From Candidatus Electrothrix communis (lineage in GTDB: Bacteria; Desulfobacterota; Desulfobulbia; Desulfobulbales; Desulfobulbaceae), in the NCBI GenBank assembly GCA_030644725.1, contig CP130629.1, forward strand, positions 1,295,572 to 1,359,571: DNA of 64,000 bases. Reading direction: 5' to 3'. Position 1 is the stretch's first letter. Each line of letters starts with the position of its first letter. Below the pieces are notes generated by a model that did not search any database, was not told the origin of the DNA, and was given only the letters and a program-made list of their open reading frames with translations. Shown piece after piece: positions 9,442 to 17,492 of this stretch. The position numbers and the translations under genes are program-made.

Positions 9442-9949
9442 ATGGTGGTGTCGTTATTATTGTAGGGGTAGGTCCCTGTGCCTACCCGGTTTCATGTGCC
9501 CGGATATTCAGGGCAGACACATAGGTCTGCACCCTACAACAGGCCAGCGGGTACCGATACCCCAAAGGGGTTATATTTATCAGCTCGGGGTAACACCCCG
9601 AGAAAACGGACGGGATACACTACGGACTCAGGGTGTTACCCTGAGCTGGTTAGATATAGCCCCCGTTGGAGCATGGTGGTGTCGTTATTATTGTAGGGGT
9701 AGGTCCCTGTGCCTACCCGGTTTCGTGTGCCCGGATATTCAGGGCAGACACATAGGTCTGCACCCTACAACAGGCCAGCGGGTACCGATACCCCAAAGGG
9801 GTTATATTTATCAGCTCGGGGTAACACCCCGAGAAAACGGACGGGATACACTACGGACTCAGGGTGTTACCCTGAGCTGGTTAGATATAGCCCCCGTTGG
9901 AGCATGGTGGTGTCGTTATTATTGTAGGGGTAGGTCCCTGTGCCTACCC
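9442..9949. repeat. 231-bp tandem repeat, 2.2 copies, built of two nested palindromes
   Basis: Copies at 9442-9672 and 9673-9903 are almost identical (a visible A/G change near 9494/9725) and a third starts at 9904 and breaks off near 9949. Each unit holds a TGTAGGGG...CCCTACA element (9461-9538, 9692-9769) and a second inverted repeat in which GGGGTTATATTTATCAGCTC pairs imperfectly with a downstream GAGCTGGTTAGATATAGCCCC. Because 231 is divisible by 3, all frames repeat in phase and a long plus-strand reading frame results, which I regard as not coding. Confidence 0.9.
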
Positions 9950-10069
9950 ATTTTCGTTCTTGGCAACAAACCCAAAACCGTTTTATATAAATCACGGATT
10001 GAATCGCAGATTTACATAAAATTTATACTTCCAAAAATAACGGCAACATATGCTGATCAGGCGGAAAAA

Positions 10070-11125
10070 CTACCTCTTCCCCCCCATCTCCCGATACACC
10101 AACAAGGGAGACACCAGCACCCTCGGATACCGACAGGTCCGCACCATCTGCTCAAACCCTTCAAAGCCACGAAAAACGCTACGGAACCCACGCTCAACCG
10201 CTTCCTTGCTCGATAAATCGCCGCCCAGAAATTCCTGATGAGGATTAAACAGCGCATCCTCTGGATTAGGAACCGAGCTGACGATACCGAGCATGGTCAG
10301 CTCTTCGGTGGGGACCGAACCATAGGTGAAGTGAAAGGCAGAGACATCCATATCAAAGAAGTTTTCCTGCTTCAAATGCCCGAAAACCTGCACTGCCATT
10401 TGCTCTTGGGAGGGATAGATCCGCAAATTAATAATGCCAGGAATGAAGGTGTCAATCCAGCTCTTCAAGCCATCTAAAATCCACTGTTCAACCACTCCGG
10501 CCTTGGTGTAGTTTTCCAGCAGATCCATCAGCTTTTTCTTCTGCTCTTTGAGCGGAGCCTGTTGAATATTGCGGGCATTCCTATCCTTTATCTTGGCTAT
10601 CTCTGCTTCTCTGACCTTGATCTGCTCCACAAGCTCTTTGTAGGCATCCGTGCTTTTCACTGCCGCCTTGTTGCTCTGATTAATCAATGCCGCAATATCG
10701 GGGAACGAATCAGAAATCTTCTTCATTCGCTCGTAATGCTCAATAACGCATCGCCCTGTTACCTTGACACAGAAGGTATTTTTTAAGGTCTTACGAAACT
10801 CCTTATCCTGAATCTTTTCCGCCATTCCTGTGCCGGACAAGTCAACCATATGCCCCTGATTGCTCAGCTCTTCTTCCAGCTCCTGAAACAGGGCATGGTG
10901 GGGTTTGACCTGCTCCTGTGCCCCCTGCCCCTCCTGACCCGCGCTGGCAGAATCGTTTTTAAATATTTTAAAATCGTATTTTTTCTTATTCTCCGCCGGA
11001 TTGACGGTTGCGTACGTGGACTCTCCGGCAGAAACAACAGCGCCGGTCAGTTGATTGTACACGGAAAGAATTTTCTTGGTGTCCACGTAGAGATAATCGC
11101 AGAGAGACATGTTCTTCTTTTTCAT
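10070..11125 (-). CDS. Cytoplasmic protein of unknown function, DUF6414-like
   Basis: 351 residues, no signal peptide and no membrane span. It opens with CDYLYVDTKKILSVYNQLTG, a pattern I associate with proteins annotated DUF6414 (a tyrosine/aspartate-rich start followed by a helical middle); that link is from memory and should be treated as tentative. A predicted coiled-coil stretch runs around residues 150-200 (VEQIKVREAEIAKIKDRNA). The C-terminal third looks globular (NFFDMDVSAFHFTYGSVPTEELTMLG is near residue 265). Monocistronic, convergent with the tandem repeat. No ribosome site stronger than the GGATATCC-flanked purine run upstream. Confidence 0.6.
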   Translation of the reverse strand: MKKKNMSLCDYLYVDTKKILSVYNQLTGAVVSAGESTYATVNPAENKKKYDFKIFKNDSASAGQEGQGAQEQVKPHHALFQELEEELSNQGHMVDLSGTGMAEKIQDKEFRKTLKNTFCVKVTGRCVIEHYERMKKISDSFPDIAALINQSNKAAVKSTDAYKELVEQIKVREAEIAKIKDRNARNIQQAPLKEQKKKLMDLLENYTKAGVVEQWILDGLKSWIDTFIPGIINLRIYPSQEQMAVQVFGHLKQENFFDMDVSAFHFTYGSVPTEELTMLGIVSSVPNPEDALFNPHQEFLGGDLSSKEAVERGFRSVFRGFEGFEQMVRTCRYPRVLVSPLLVYREMGGKR

Positions 11126-11491
11126 TGGATATCCTTATAGAGTTCTGTCATTATGCGCTGCACATTATATTGTCAGGTGTTTTAAATTTCGGATGCATTC
11201 CCTTTCCGCCGCCATCTACTATAGAAAGAAAATCCCTGTGTTCGCCCTTGTTCCCCGAGAGCACGCCGAATTTATGAATCTTTTTACATACCAAAGACCG
11301 TAACAGCCTGTCAAGCTGAAGTCAGCAGCTCTTCGCAAAAGACAAAGAAAAGGAGAGGCTTGACACGACTGCAACAGAAAGGTATTTTTCATTATCAACT
11401 TCCTTGTATTCAGAGGTGGCTCCATATTGCACCCGTACGTACCTGTACCACTCTGTTTTCATCAGACCACAGCAATGTACTGACAAAAAAA
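11126..11491. other. Intergenic region before the DUF1538 pair
   Basis: 366 bp between divergent genes. It must hold the promoters of both; no convincing -35/-10 pair or ribosome site was found. The reading frame of the downstream gene is open from 11360, but those extra residues look unlike the family. Confidence 0.35.
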
Positions 11492-12223
11492 ATGCTTCTC
11501 ACCGCCCTGAAAAAACTCTGGTCCGCCTTTACCGACCTGCTGCCCATTGTCCTGGTTATCAGCTTTTTCCAGCTGATTGTGTTGCGGCAACCTCTGCCTA
11601 ATCTTATTGAGGTCCTGTTCGGGGCTATGCTGGTGGTGGTTGGCTTGGCTCTCTTTGTCCAGGGCCTGGAAATGGGGCTTTTTCCCATCGGTGAAAGCCT
11701 GGCTCAAGCCTTGGCCCGCAAAGGCAGTCTGCTCTGGCTGTTGGTCTTTGCCTTTGCTTTGGGCTTTGCCACCACGGTGGCAGAGCCTGCCCTGATTGCA
11801 GTGGCTGATGAGGCGGCAGAAATCGCGGCCAAGGGGGGACTCATTGAGGCTGGTGAACAGGCTGCCCAACAATACGCCCTTGGTCTCCGCCTGTCTGTGG
11901 CCTTTTCCGTGGGCCTTGCCATTCTCATCGGAGTGTTGCGTATCTTGCGGGGCTGGCCGGTCCATTATCTCATCATCGGCGGGTATGTCCTGGTTATGCT
12001 GATGACCATGATAGCACCCAAGGAGATTATCGGCCTGGCCTATGATGCAGGCGGCGTCACCACCTCCACCATCACGGTGCCTCTGGTCGCCGCTCTCGGG
12101 GTGGGGCTGGCCTCCATTATCCGGGGCAGGAATCCCCTACTGGACGGCTTTGGCCTTATCGCCTTTGCCTCCCTGCTGCCCATAATTTTTGTCATGGGCT
12201 ATGGCCTACTGGTTTTTCACTGA
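11492..12223 (+). CDS. DUF1538 membrane protein, first subunit (UmpA-like)
   Basis: About 243 residues from the ATG at 11492 ([20 protein letters not shown]); the open frame extends to 11360 but upstream residues are not family-like. Six or so transmembrane segments with the family's repeated signatures: [65 protein letters not shown] and [17 protein letters not shown]1538 pair from Halomonas (UmpAB) has been reported, as I recall, to act as a two-component Na+(K+,Li+)/H+ antiporter. The second subunit starts 12 bp downstream, followed by PII and CBS regulators. The transport role here is inference from the family. Confidence 0.85.
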   Translation: MLLTALKKLWSAFTDLLPIVLVISFFQLIVLRQPLPNLIEVLFGAMLVVVGLALFVQGLEMGLFPIGESLAQALARKGSLLWLLVFAFALGFATTVAEPALIAVADEAAEIAAKGGLIEAGEQAAQQYALGLRLSVAFSVGLAILIGVLRILRGWPVHYLIIGGYVLVMLMTMIAPKEIIGLAYDAGGVTTSTITVPLVAALGVGLASIIRGRNPLLDGFGLIAFASLLPIIFVMGYGLLVFH

Positions 12224-12235
12224 GAAGGATTGCCT

Positions 12236-13036
12236 ATGGATTTCTTTATCGATTTTGCAGACATTCTCCTCCTCACCCTGCGTGATGTCACCCCGATTGT
12301 GGGCCTGATTATCGGCTTCCAGCTCCTGGTCATCCGGCAGCCTGTTCCTCATCCCAAACGACTCATCCTCGGCGGAATTTATGTAGTGCTCGGCCTGTCT
12401 CTCTTTCTCATCGGCCTGGAAAAAGCCCTGTTTCCCCTGGGCAAAATGATGGCTACCCAGCTTTCTGACCCGCATTTTCTCTACGGTACCGAGACCATGC
12501 CTGCAACACCGGACTGGCTAGCCTACGGCTGGATCTATCTTTTTGCCGCCATGATCGGCTTTGCCACCACCATTGCCGAACCCTCATTAATCGCGGTTGC
12601 CTATAAGGCCAACGAGGTCTCCGGCGGGACCATCAGCCAATGGGGCTTACGAATAACGGTAGCTGTCGGGGTGGCCTTCGGCATCAGCCTGGGCACCTTC
12701 CGCATTGTCAGCGGAACCCCGCTGTATCTTTATATTTTAACAGGTTATATCATCGTCATCATTCAGACCCTCTTTGCCCCGAAAAATATTATACCCTTGG
12801 CCTATGACTCAGGCGGAGTCACCACCTCCACAGTGACTGTGCCCCTGGTAGCCGCTTTGGGGTTGGGGCTGGCCTCCACGGTGCCGGGTCGTAACCCTGC
12901 TCTGGACGGCTTCGGGCTGATCGCTTTTGCCAGCCTCTTCCCAATTATCACCGTCCTTGGTTATGCTCAATTCGGACAATGGATGACCGCAAGGCGAAGA
13001 AAGAAAGAAAACAAGGAGAACGAACATGTTGTTTAA
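12236..13036 (+). CDS. DUF1538 membrane protein, second subunit (UmpB-like)
   Basis: 266 residues starting at ATG 12236, chosen because the GAGAAGGA ribosome site lies 6 bases ahead (an upstream TTG at 12230 would leave no spacing). Same fold as the first subunit: FQLLVIRQPVPHPKRLILGG, GLEKALFPLGKMM, GFATTIAEPSLIAVA, LAYDSGGVTTSTVTVPLVAA and [20 protein letters not shown]. The conserved T-T-x-A-E-P and [10 protein letters not shown] motifs in membrane helices are candidate ion-path residues. Its last 11 bases overlap the PII-like gene, implying translational coupling and joint function. Confidence 0.87.
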   Translation: MDFFIDFADILLLTLRDVTPIVGLIIGFQLLVIRQPVPHPKRLILGGIYVVLGLSLFLIGLEKALFPLGKMMATQLSDPHFLYGTETMPATPDWLAYGWIYLFAAMIGFATTIAEPSLIAVAYKANEVSGGTISQWGLRITVAVGVAFGISLGTFRIVSGTPLYLYILTGYIIVIIQTLFAPKNIIPLAYDSGGVTTSTVTVPLVAALGLGLASTVPGRNPALDGFGLIAFASLFPIITVLGYAQFGQWMTARRRKKENKENEHVV

Positions 13037-13373
13037 AACGATTATCGCCTCGGTAAAACCCGATCACACCGACAAAGTCGTAGATGCGGCCAAAAATGCC
13101 GGGGCCACCGGGGCCACCATCCTTTCCGGTCGGGGCACAGGCTGTCACGAGGCCAAGACCTTTTTCGGCCTGACCTTAGAGCCCCAGAGCGATATTATCA
13201 TGATGCTGATTGAAGAGCATCTGGTCCAAGGAATTTTGGATGCCATTGTTGAGGCCGGAGAATTCAACAAGCCCGGAACCGGCATGGCCTTTGTTTTGCC
13301 TGTGGAGCAGGTCGTTGGCCTGGATAGTCAACTTGATATCATTAAAGAAAAAATACAGGATCAGTATTTTTAG
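13026..13373 (+). CDS. PII-like signalling protein
   Basis: 115 residues with the ferredoxin-like PII pattern: FKTIIASVKPDHTDKVVDAA, GATGATILSGRGTG, a short T-loop region around FFGLTLEPQSD without the uridylylatable tyrosine context, and GTGMAFVLPVEQVVGL at the C-terminal strand. It is not a canonical GlnB/GlnK: the GKIGDGKIF loop is replaced by NKPGTGMAF. Overlaps the DUF1538 gene by 11 bp. PII proteins typically bind nucleotides and gate a membrane partner, as GlnK gates AmtB; by analogy this one may regulate the DUF1538 transporter. Trimeric cytoplasmic protein by family. Confidence 0.85.
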   Translation: MLFKTIIASVKPDHTDKVVDAAKNAGATGATILSGRGTGCHEAKTFFGLTLEPQSDIIMMLIEEHLVQGILDAIVEAGEFNKPGTGMAFVLPVEQVVGLDSQLDIIKEKIQDQYF

Positions 13374-13386
13374 AGATACCCCTTCA

Positions 13387-13450
13387 TCCCGCCCCCTGGG
13401 GCGGGACAACAAAATATAAAAACTGGGTTAGGTGACTCCAAGGAGTCGCC
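13387..13450 (+). other. Two hairpins between the PII-like and CBS genes
   Basis: TCCCGCCCC (13387-13395) pairs with GGGGCGGGA (13398-13406), and GGTGACTCC (13431-13439) pairs with GGAGTCGCC (13442-13450) with one G-T. No T run follows on the plus strand, so they look like mRNA processing or attenuating structures rather than terminators. Confidence 0.5.
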
Positions 13451-13498
13451 CGGTACTTTCATATAAAAAAATTGAGAAACAAAGAAGAGAGAAAAAAA

Positions 13499-13900
13499 AT
13501 GGCAACACAAGGAACAATCATTCGGGCACGAGATGTGATGCGGACAAAGTTGGCCACCATCGACGGCATGGCCACAGTCAGGGAAGCAGCAAATAAGATG
13601 CGGGAGCAACACCTCTCCCACCTACTGGTGGAAAGAAGAAATGCAGACGATGTTTGGGCCATCGTTTCTATCCGAGATCTGGTGGAAGGCGTACTGATCC
13701 CGGACCGCCCTGCTGAAGATGTCAATGTCTTTGAAGTCATGACCAAGCCGGTGATCACCGTTCCACCGGACATGGATATCCGCTATGTAGCCCGGTTGCT
13801 CCATAATACCGGCCTGAGCAGAGTGCCGGTGGAGGAAAACAACGAGTTGATCGGCATCATTTCCCTTTCCTCGCTGATCCTGCATGAATCGGTTTTTTGA
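13499..13900 (+). CDS. Tandem CBS-domain protein
   Basis: 133 residues from the ATG at 13499 (MATQGTIIRARDVM), which follows a GAAGAGAG ribosome site; the frame is open 27 bases further up. Two CBS motifs form one Bateman module: about residues 8-60 (RDVMRTKLATIDGMATVREAA ... VSIRDLVEGVL) and 73-130 (FEVMTKPVITVPPDMDIRYVA ... GIISLSSLILHE). Such modules bind adenine nucleotides or related ligands and usually control a linked transporter or enzyme. As the fourth gene after two DUF1538 proteins and a PII-like protein, it is probably a second regulator of the same transporter. Confidence 0.88.
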   Translation: MATQGTIIRARDVMRTKLATIDGMATVREAANKMREQHLSHLLVERRNADDVWAIVSIRDLVEGVLIPDRPAEDVNVFEVMTKPVITVPPDMDIRYVARLLHNTGLSRVPVEENNELIGIISLSSLILHESVF

Positions 13901-13932
13901 TTATTTTTTCCGGGGGAGGGTGCATAAACATC

Positions 13933-14826
13933 TTATCCCGGCCTGCCGAAGATCTTCGGCACAGTATAGGGAACCTGAAGGTATTCCAGCACCTTCCCTG
14001 TCTTATGGTACTTATACTGATGAAAGAGCCGGGAAAAATTAAAGGATATCCCGAAATAAACGCGGCGTTCCTGATCTGATTCAGATGTATCATACCCCCG
14101 GGTGCAATATCCTGCATGCAGTTCCGCCCATTGCAGCCAGGAATGTTGCAGTTGATCAAAACCATCAAGCTTGACAACTACGGCATAGTACATATTTGAG
14201 TAATCATCAAAAATTCCTTGCACAGGGACATTCAAGGCATATTCAACACGAAAATCTATCTTGCGATCCAGTTCCGGGTATTGCTCCATGAGCATGCTGG
14301 TTAATGCCCCGAGCGTATTCATTGTCATATCGCCCCAATCAAACCCCTGGGCTTGGCTGGTTCCGTCATCAAGCTCCATGATTGCCTGGACGGCCCAGGA
14401 CGAAAACACACCGAAGCGACCAGCTGTTTTCCTGTCATATCCCCAATGATTGTACAGGCCGGTAAAGGCATCGGCAATGGCATACGTCGCCCAAAAATGA
14501 CCGGCTTTATCCGCACCTCCATATTTTGAGCCTTTTTCAAACCAACCTTCGTCAGTAACATGAAAACTTTCTGAACCGTAATCCCAATCAGCCATCCCGT
14601 AGAGGCTAATAAAGGCTGCTGCGGAAATATTGGTGTACAGGGCCTTTTTCTCCTTAGAAAGCTCACCCCACCACCCACCCTGCGGTTCCATGCCTGCTTG
14701 CTCAACATCGGTATAATTCTGTGGCGAATACTGTGGAGCATTCTGTAGATCTCCACTACATGCCGGAGAGATAAAAATGACCATGACAGCAAAGAAGATA
14801 ATCAGGATATTGAAGTATTTTTTCAT
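13933..14826 (-). CDS. YfiM/DUF2279-like envelope protein
   Basis: 297 residues with an N-terminal signal sequence (MKKYFNILIIFFAVMVIFIS) ending in SPAC at Cys23, an imperfect lipobox, so it may be a lipoprotein. The core fits the DUF2279/YfiM pattern: GGADKAGHFWATYAIADAF, an AGRFG-FSSWAVQAIMELDDG segment and FDWGDMTMNTLGALTSML. The C-terminal half (about 190-297) has alternating strands rich in Tyr (YYAVVVKLDG, RVYFGISFNFSRLF), which could be a small beta-structure. Function of the family is unknown; predicted outer-membrane or periplasmic. Convergent with the CBS gene, 32 bp apart. Confidence 0.75.
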   Translation of the reverse strand: MKKYFNILIIFFAVMVIFISPACSGDLQNAPQYSPQNYTDVEQAGMEPQGGWWGELSKEKKALYTNISAAAFISLYGMADWDYGSESFHVTDEGWFEKGSKYGGADKAGHFWATYAIADAFTGLYNHWGYDRKTAGRFGVFSSWAVQAIMELDDGTSQAQGFDWGDMTMNTLGALTSMLMEQYPELDRKIDFRVEYALNVPVQGIFDDYSNMYYAVVVKLDGFDQLQHSWLQWAELHAGYCTRGYDTSESDQERRVYFGISFNFSRLFHQYKYHKTGKVLEYLQVPYTVPKIFGRPG

Positions 14827-15272
14827 TAACCGGCTTAAAAGGAGGCTTTATTATGTTCATCCGATCAGTGGCTGGTAATACACAACCCCCGTGCAGAGGG
14901 GTTGGTTTGGTTCCACAATCTGAGACATTGCAAAAAACAGCACAGGAAAAACCATCGCGCGTCAACATACATCATCGTTTATATATGCCCCTTCCATAAA
15001 AGACAAATTTTTTCATAGCAATCGAACGTAATCAATACTGTGCCCTCTCGGAGGGATCCCCATGCATTCAAAATAAAAATTATAAGATCAGCAAGATAAG
15101 AAAGAGCAGCAAGAAGAAGAGTCAACATATCCCTGAGAAGAAAAACGACTGATAGATTGCGTTGACAGAGCTATTCAGCTATGATGTGCTGAAGCAGGAA
15201 TCCAAAATTCTCCGGCAAGATCCATACGGGACAGCGGCACATCCTGCAAGAGCTCTCAAAATTATTCCGAAT
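14827..15272. other. Intergenic region before livM
   Basis: 446 bp if livM starts at 15273. No repeat of the TGTAGGGG family, no RNA gene and no promoter I would defend. The livM frame is open from a TTG at 15162. Confidence 0.35.
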
Positions 15273-16493
15273 ATGAACAACATACTCGCATTTCAACATC
15301 TAAAAAAAGCATTTCTGGTTGCTCTCTGGTTCTGTTTTCTCACCTTTCCCATTATGGTCATCAAGGTGAATCCCTATGAAGAAACCGTTATCTGGCGTTG
15401 GCAGAATATGCTCTATGTGGCGCTGGTCAGCTTTTCCTTGTACCTTTTGAGCCAAGCCTTTCTGGGTTGGAAGACAGGACAGGAAGAGAAGAAAAAACGA
15501 CGCATCAACCCTCATAGGGTAAAAAAGAATTGGCAGCACGTCCTGCTCAACGAGCCAAAGGTATTTATACCGGTTCTCGCAGTGTTTCTGGTTATTTTTT
15601 CTGCTTTTCCGGTGTACCTTTCCACTTACCAGATCAATATTATGATCACAGCCCTGATGTACGTGGTCTTAGGGCTGGGCCTCAATATCGTTGTCGGGGT
15701 GGCAGGCCTGCTTGATCTGGGCTATGTGGCCTTTTATGCGGTTGGGGCCTATACCTATGCCCTGCTCAATCTCCATTTTGGGATCGGCTTTTGGACAGCC
15801 CTGCCCATCGGTGGGTTACTGGCAGCCTGTTTCGGCATCCTGCTCGGCTTTCCGGTGCTGCGCCTGCGGGGCGACTATCTGGCCATTGTCACCTTGGGTT
15901 TCGGAGAAATTATCCGCTTGGTGCTGGAAAACTGGACCGAATTTTCCCAAGGTCCCAGCGGGATATCCAATATCCCCAGGCCCGGCTTGTTCGGCATGGA
16001 GATGACGCTTGATCAGTCTATCAACTATCTCTATTACCTGATGATCGCTTTGGTGATCTTCACCGTGTTTATGGTGAACCGGCTGCAAAATTCCCGAATC
16101 GGTCGCGCCTGGTTTGCCCTGCGGGAAGACGAGATTGCCTGCCAGGCTATGGGAATCGACAAAACCAAGACCAAGCTGACTGCTTTTTCTCTGGGTGCCT
16201 TCTGGGCAGGCATGGTCGGGGTGATCTTTGCCGCCAAAACCACCTTTGTTAATCCTTCTTCCTTTACCTTTCTTGAATCCGCTATTATCCTCTGCATCGT
16301 GGTGCTGGGCGGGATGGGCTCTATTATCGGGGTGATCATTGCGGCGCTGGTCCTGATGTTGTTGCCGGAATATCTGCGGGCCTTTGCCGATTACCGCATG
16401 CTGGTCTTCGGAGCGACCTTGGTTATCATGATGGTCTTCCGGCCCAAGGGGCTGATTTCCACGGTGCGACGGACGTACAACATCAAATCATAA
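15273..16493 (+). CDS. livM: Branched-chain amino acid ABC transporter permease LivM
   Basis: About 406 residues from the ATG at 15273 (MNNILAFQHLKKAFLVALW); the reading frame is open back to 15162 and no ribosome site is decisive. N-terminal extra helices (residues 1-120) precede the conserved permease core: MYVVLGLGLNIVVGVAGLLDLG, the LRLRGDYLAIVTLGFGEIIR signature, SRIGRAWFALREDEIACQAMG (the ABC-ATPase contact loop) and VVLGGMGSIIGVIIAA. Imports leucine/isoleucine/valine or related solutes together with LivH, LivG, LivF and a binding protein. Only LivG is also in the window; livH, which normally precedes livM, is absent upstream. Confidence 0.92.
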   Translation: MNNILAFQHLKKAFLVALWFCFLTFPIMVIKVNPYEETVIWRWQNMLYVALVSFSLYLLSQAFLGWKTGQEEKKKRRINPHRVKKNWQHVLLNEPKVFIPVLAVFLVIFSAFPVYLSTYQINIMITALMYVVLGLGLNIVVGVAGLLDLGYVAFYAVGAYTYALLNLHFGIGFWTALPIGGLLAACFGILLGFPVLRLRGDYLAIVTLGFGEIIRLVLENWTEFSQGPSGISNIPRPGLFGMEMTLDQSINYLYYLMIALVIFTVFMVNRLQNSRIGRAWFALREDEIACQAMGIDKTKTKLTAFSLGAFWAGMVGVIFAAKTTFVNPSSFTFLESAIILCIVVLGGMGSIIGVIIAALVLMLLPEYLRAFADYRMLVFGATLVIMMVFRPKGLISTVRRTYNIKS

Positions 16494-16495
16494 CA

Positions 16496-16795
16496 ATGCA
16501 GCTTTTAAAAACCTCTACAGATGAATACCCTCAAGTGACGCAGGCAGATTTCGACCGGGCTGTTTTGCGCCGGAACCTCGAACCTGATGAAAAAAAACAG
16601 CGCATTACTCTTGCGCTTGATGTCGAGGTTGTCCGGTATTTTAAAACAAAGGGCGGAAAGCAGGGCTATCATAATCTTATCAACGAGACTTTGAAAAGAA
16701 TCGTCAGAATGGATATTGCCGAACAGAATGGTTTTGAAGAAATTCTGCGAAAAATTATCAGAGAGGAGCTGGCAGCAGCCGGTAATGCTCATTAA
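16496..16795 (+). CDS. BrnA-like (DUF4415) antitoxin, orphan
   Basis: 99 residues, starting 2 bp after the livM stop. The centre, KQRITLALDVEVVRYFKTKG followed by KQGYHNLINETLKRIV, fits the C-terminal ribbon-helix-helix of BrnA/DUF4415 antitoxins (typical pattern: I-T-L-R-L-D-x-D-V-V-x-x-F-K, then G-Y-Q-x-x-I-N-x-x-L). BrnA normally neutralises and co-represses the BrnT toxin encoded just upstream; there is no BrnT here, only livM. The extra C-terminal stretch (DIAEQNGFEEILRKIIREEL) is longer than usual. It interrupts the liv operon, so it was probably acquired. Confidence 0.65.
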   Translation: MQLLKTSTDEYPQVTQADFDRAVLRRNLEPDEKKQRITLALDVEVVRYFKTKGGKQGYHNLINETLKRIVRMDIAEQNGFEEILRKIIREELAAAGNAH

Positions 16796-16812
16796 TCTTC
16801 GGTTTGAGAGTC

Positions 16813-16959
16813 GTGCGGGACGCGCCCTTTGCATCGGTTGCAGGAGAAATTCCCATAAAGTCATTTTCAAAAGATACAGAGGCGATTGCGAAAATTACAG
16901 GCTTGCCGATTGAAGAGCTTCAGAGGTTGAAGCAGGAGAATGGTCTGATAAAAGAATGA
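16813..16959 (+). pseudogene. Gene-end remnant resembling Rpn/PD-(D/E)XK transposase C-terminus
   Basis: An open stretch without a credible start ends in DTEAIAKITGLPIEELQRLK and a TGA at 16957. The I-A-x-I-T-G-L-x-I-E-E-L/I-x-x-L pattern is common at the C-terminus of Rpn-type recombination-promoting nucleases and related putative transposases. The rest of such a gene is missing. Assignment is by eye. Confidence 0.35.
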
Positions 16960-17004
16960 ATCGACAGCCGGTGGAGCGGGCTACCTTGTATAGATGATTT
17001 GATT

Positions 17005-17406
17005 ATGAAAAAATCAGAAGCCATAAAAATTGCCAATTCTTTGTATGGGATTGATTGTGATCAAACAAATTCGCATTTTTCAAAGGTGAATGCCACTAAG
17101 CCGGTTTGGTGGATTGAAGTGTCGCTGAAGAAGATTCAGCAATTAAAAGTTCCTTTTCTTTATTTTTTGCTTCAAAAGAATCCGACAGTTAGGGTTCTCA
17201 AAATTCCTATTTTATTTTTGAGTGATTCGATTAATAATTTTCGTATTCGAAATGATAAGCATGTTATGTGTTTTGAAATAAATATCTCTACATATCAGGA
17301 TGTGATTGGTCCTAACAAAATCGACTTGAAACGTTTTTTGCTAGCCGAGCAGAATTTCCACCCTGCACCGACTCTGGTTTTGAATTCAGACAAAACAACA
17401 TCATGA
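17005..17406 (+). CDS. AT-rich ORF of unknown function
   Basis: 133 residues (MKKSEAIKIANSLYGIDCDQ...). No signal peptide or membrane span, no recognised domain. Clearly more A+T-rich than livM and livG on either side, and preceded by a remnant and an orphan antitoxin, so it looks like part of an inserted patch. The pattern of charged and hydrophobic residues (WWIEVSLKKIQQLKVPFLYFLL) suggests a real protein. No convincing ribosome site. Confidence 0.45.
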   Translation: MKKSEAIKIANSLYGIDCDQTNSHFSKVNATKPVWWIEVSLKKIQQLKVPFLYFLLQKNPTVRVLKIPILFLSDSINNFRIRNDKHVMCFEINISTYQDVIGPNKIDLKRFLLAEQNFHPAPTLVLNSDKTTS

Positions 17407-17483
17407 GCAAAATGACAGAAGCGAAAAAACGAGATTTTGTTACGCAGCTCATCATGCATGTTGAGAGTATCAGAAAACCCTGA
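17403..17483 (+). CDS. Possible 26-codon ORF coupled to the preceding gene
   Basis: Its ATG overlaps the previous stop as ATGA (17403-17406) and it reads MSKMTEAKKRDFVTQLIMHV and a few more codons to a TGA 9 bp before livG. It could be the start of a lost gene or a leader; evidence is only the coupling and the plausible amino-acid content. Confidence 0.25.
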   Translation: MSKMTEAKKRDFVTQLIMHVESIRKP

Positions 17484-17492
17484 TCGAAAAAG

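Noticed and set aside
9413-10216. A 267-codon plus-strand reading frame across the tandem repeat
   Set aside because: It is open only because the 231-bp unit is divisible by three; it starts inside the xseA start region, has no ribosome site, and consists of palindromic intergenic elements.
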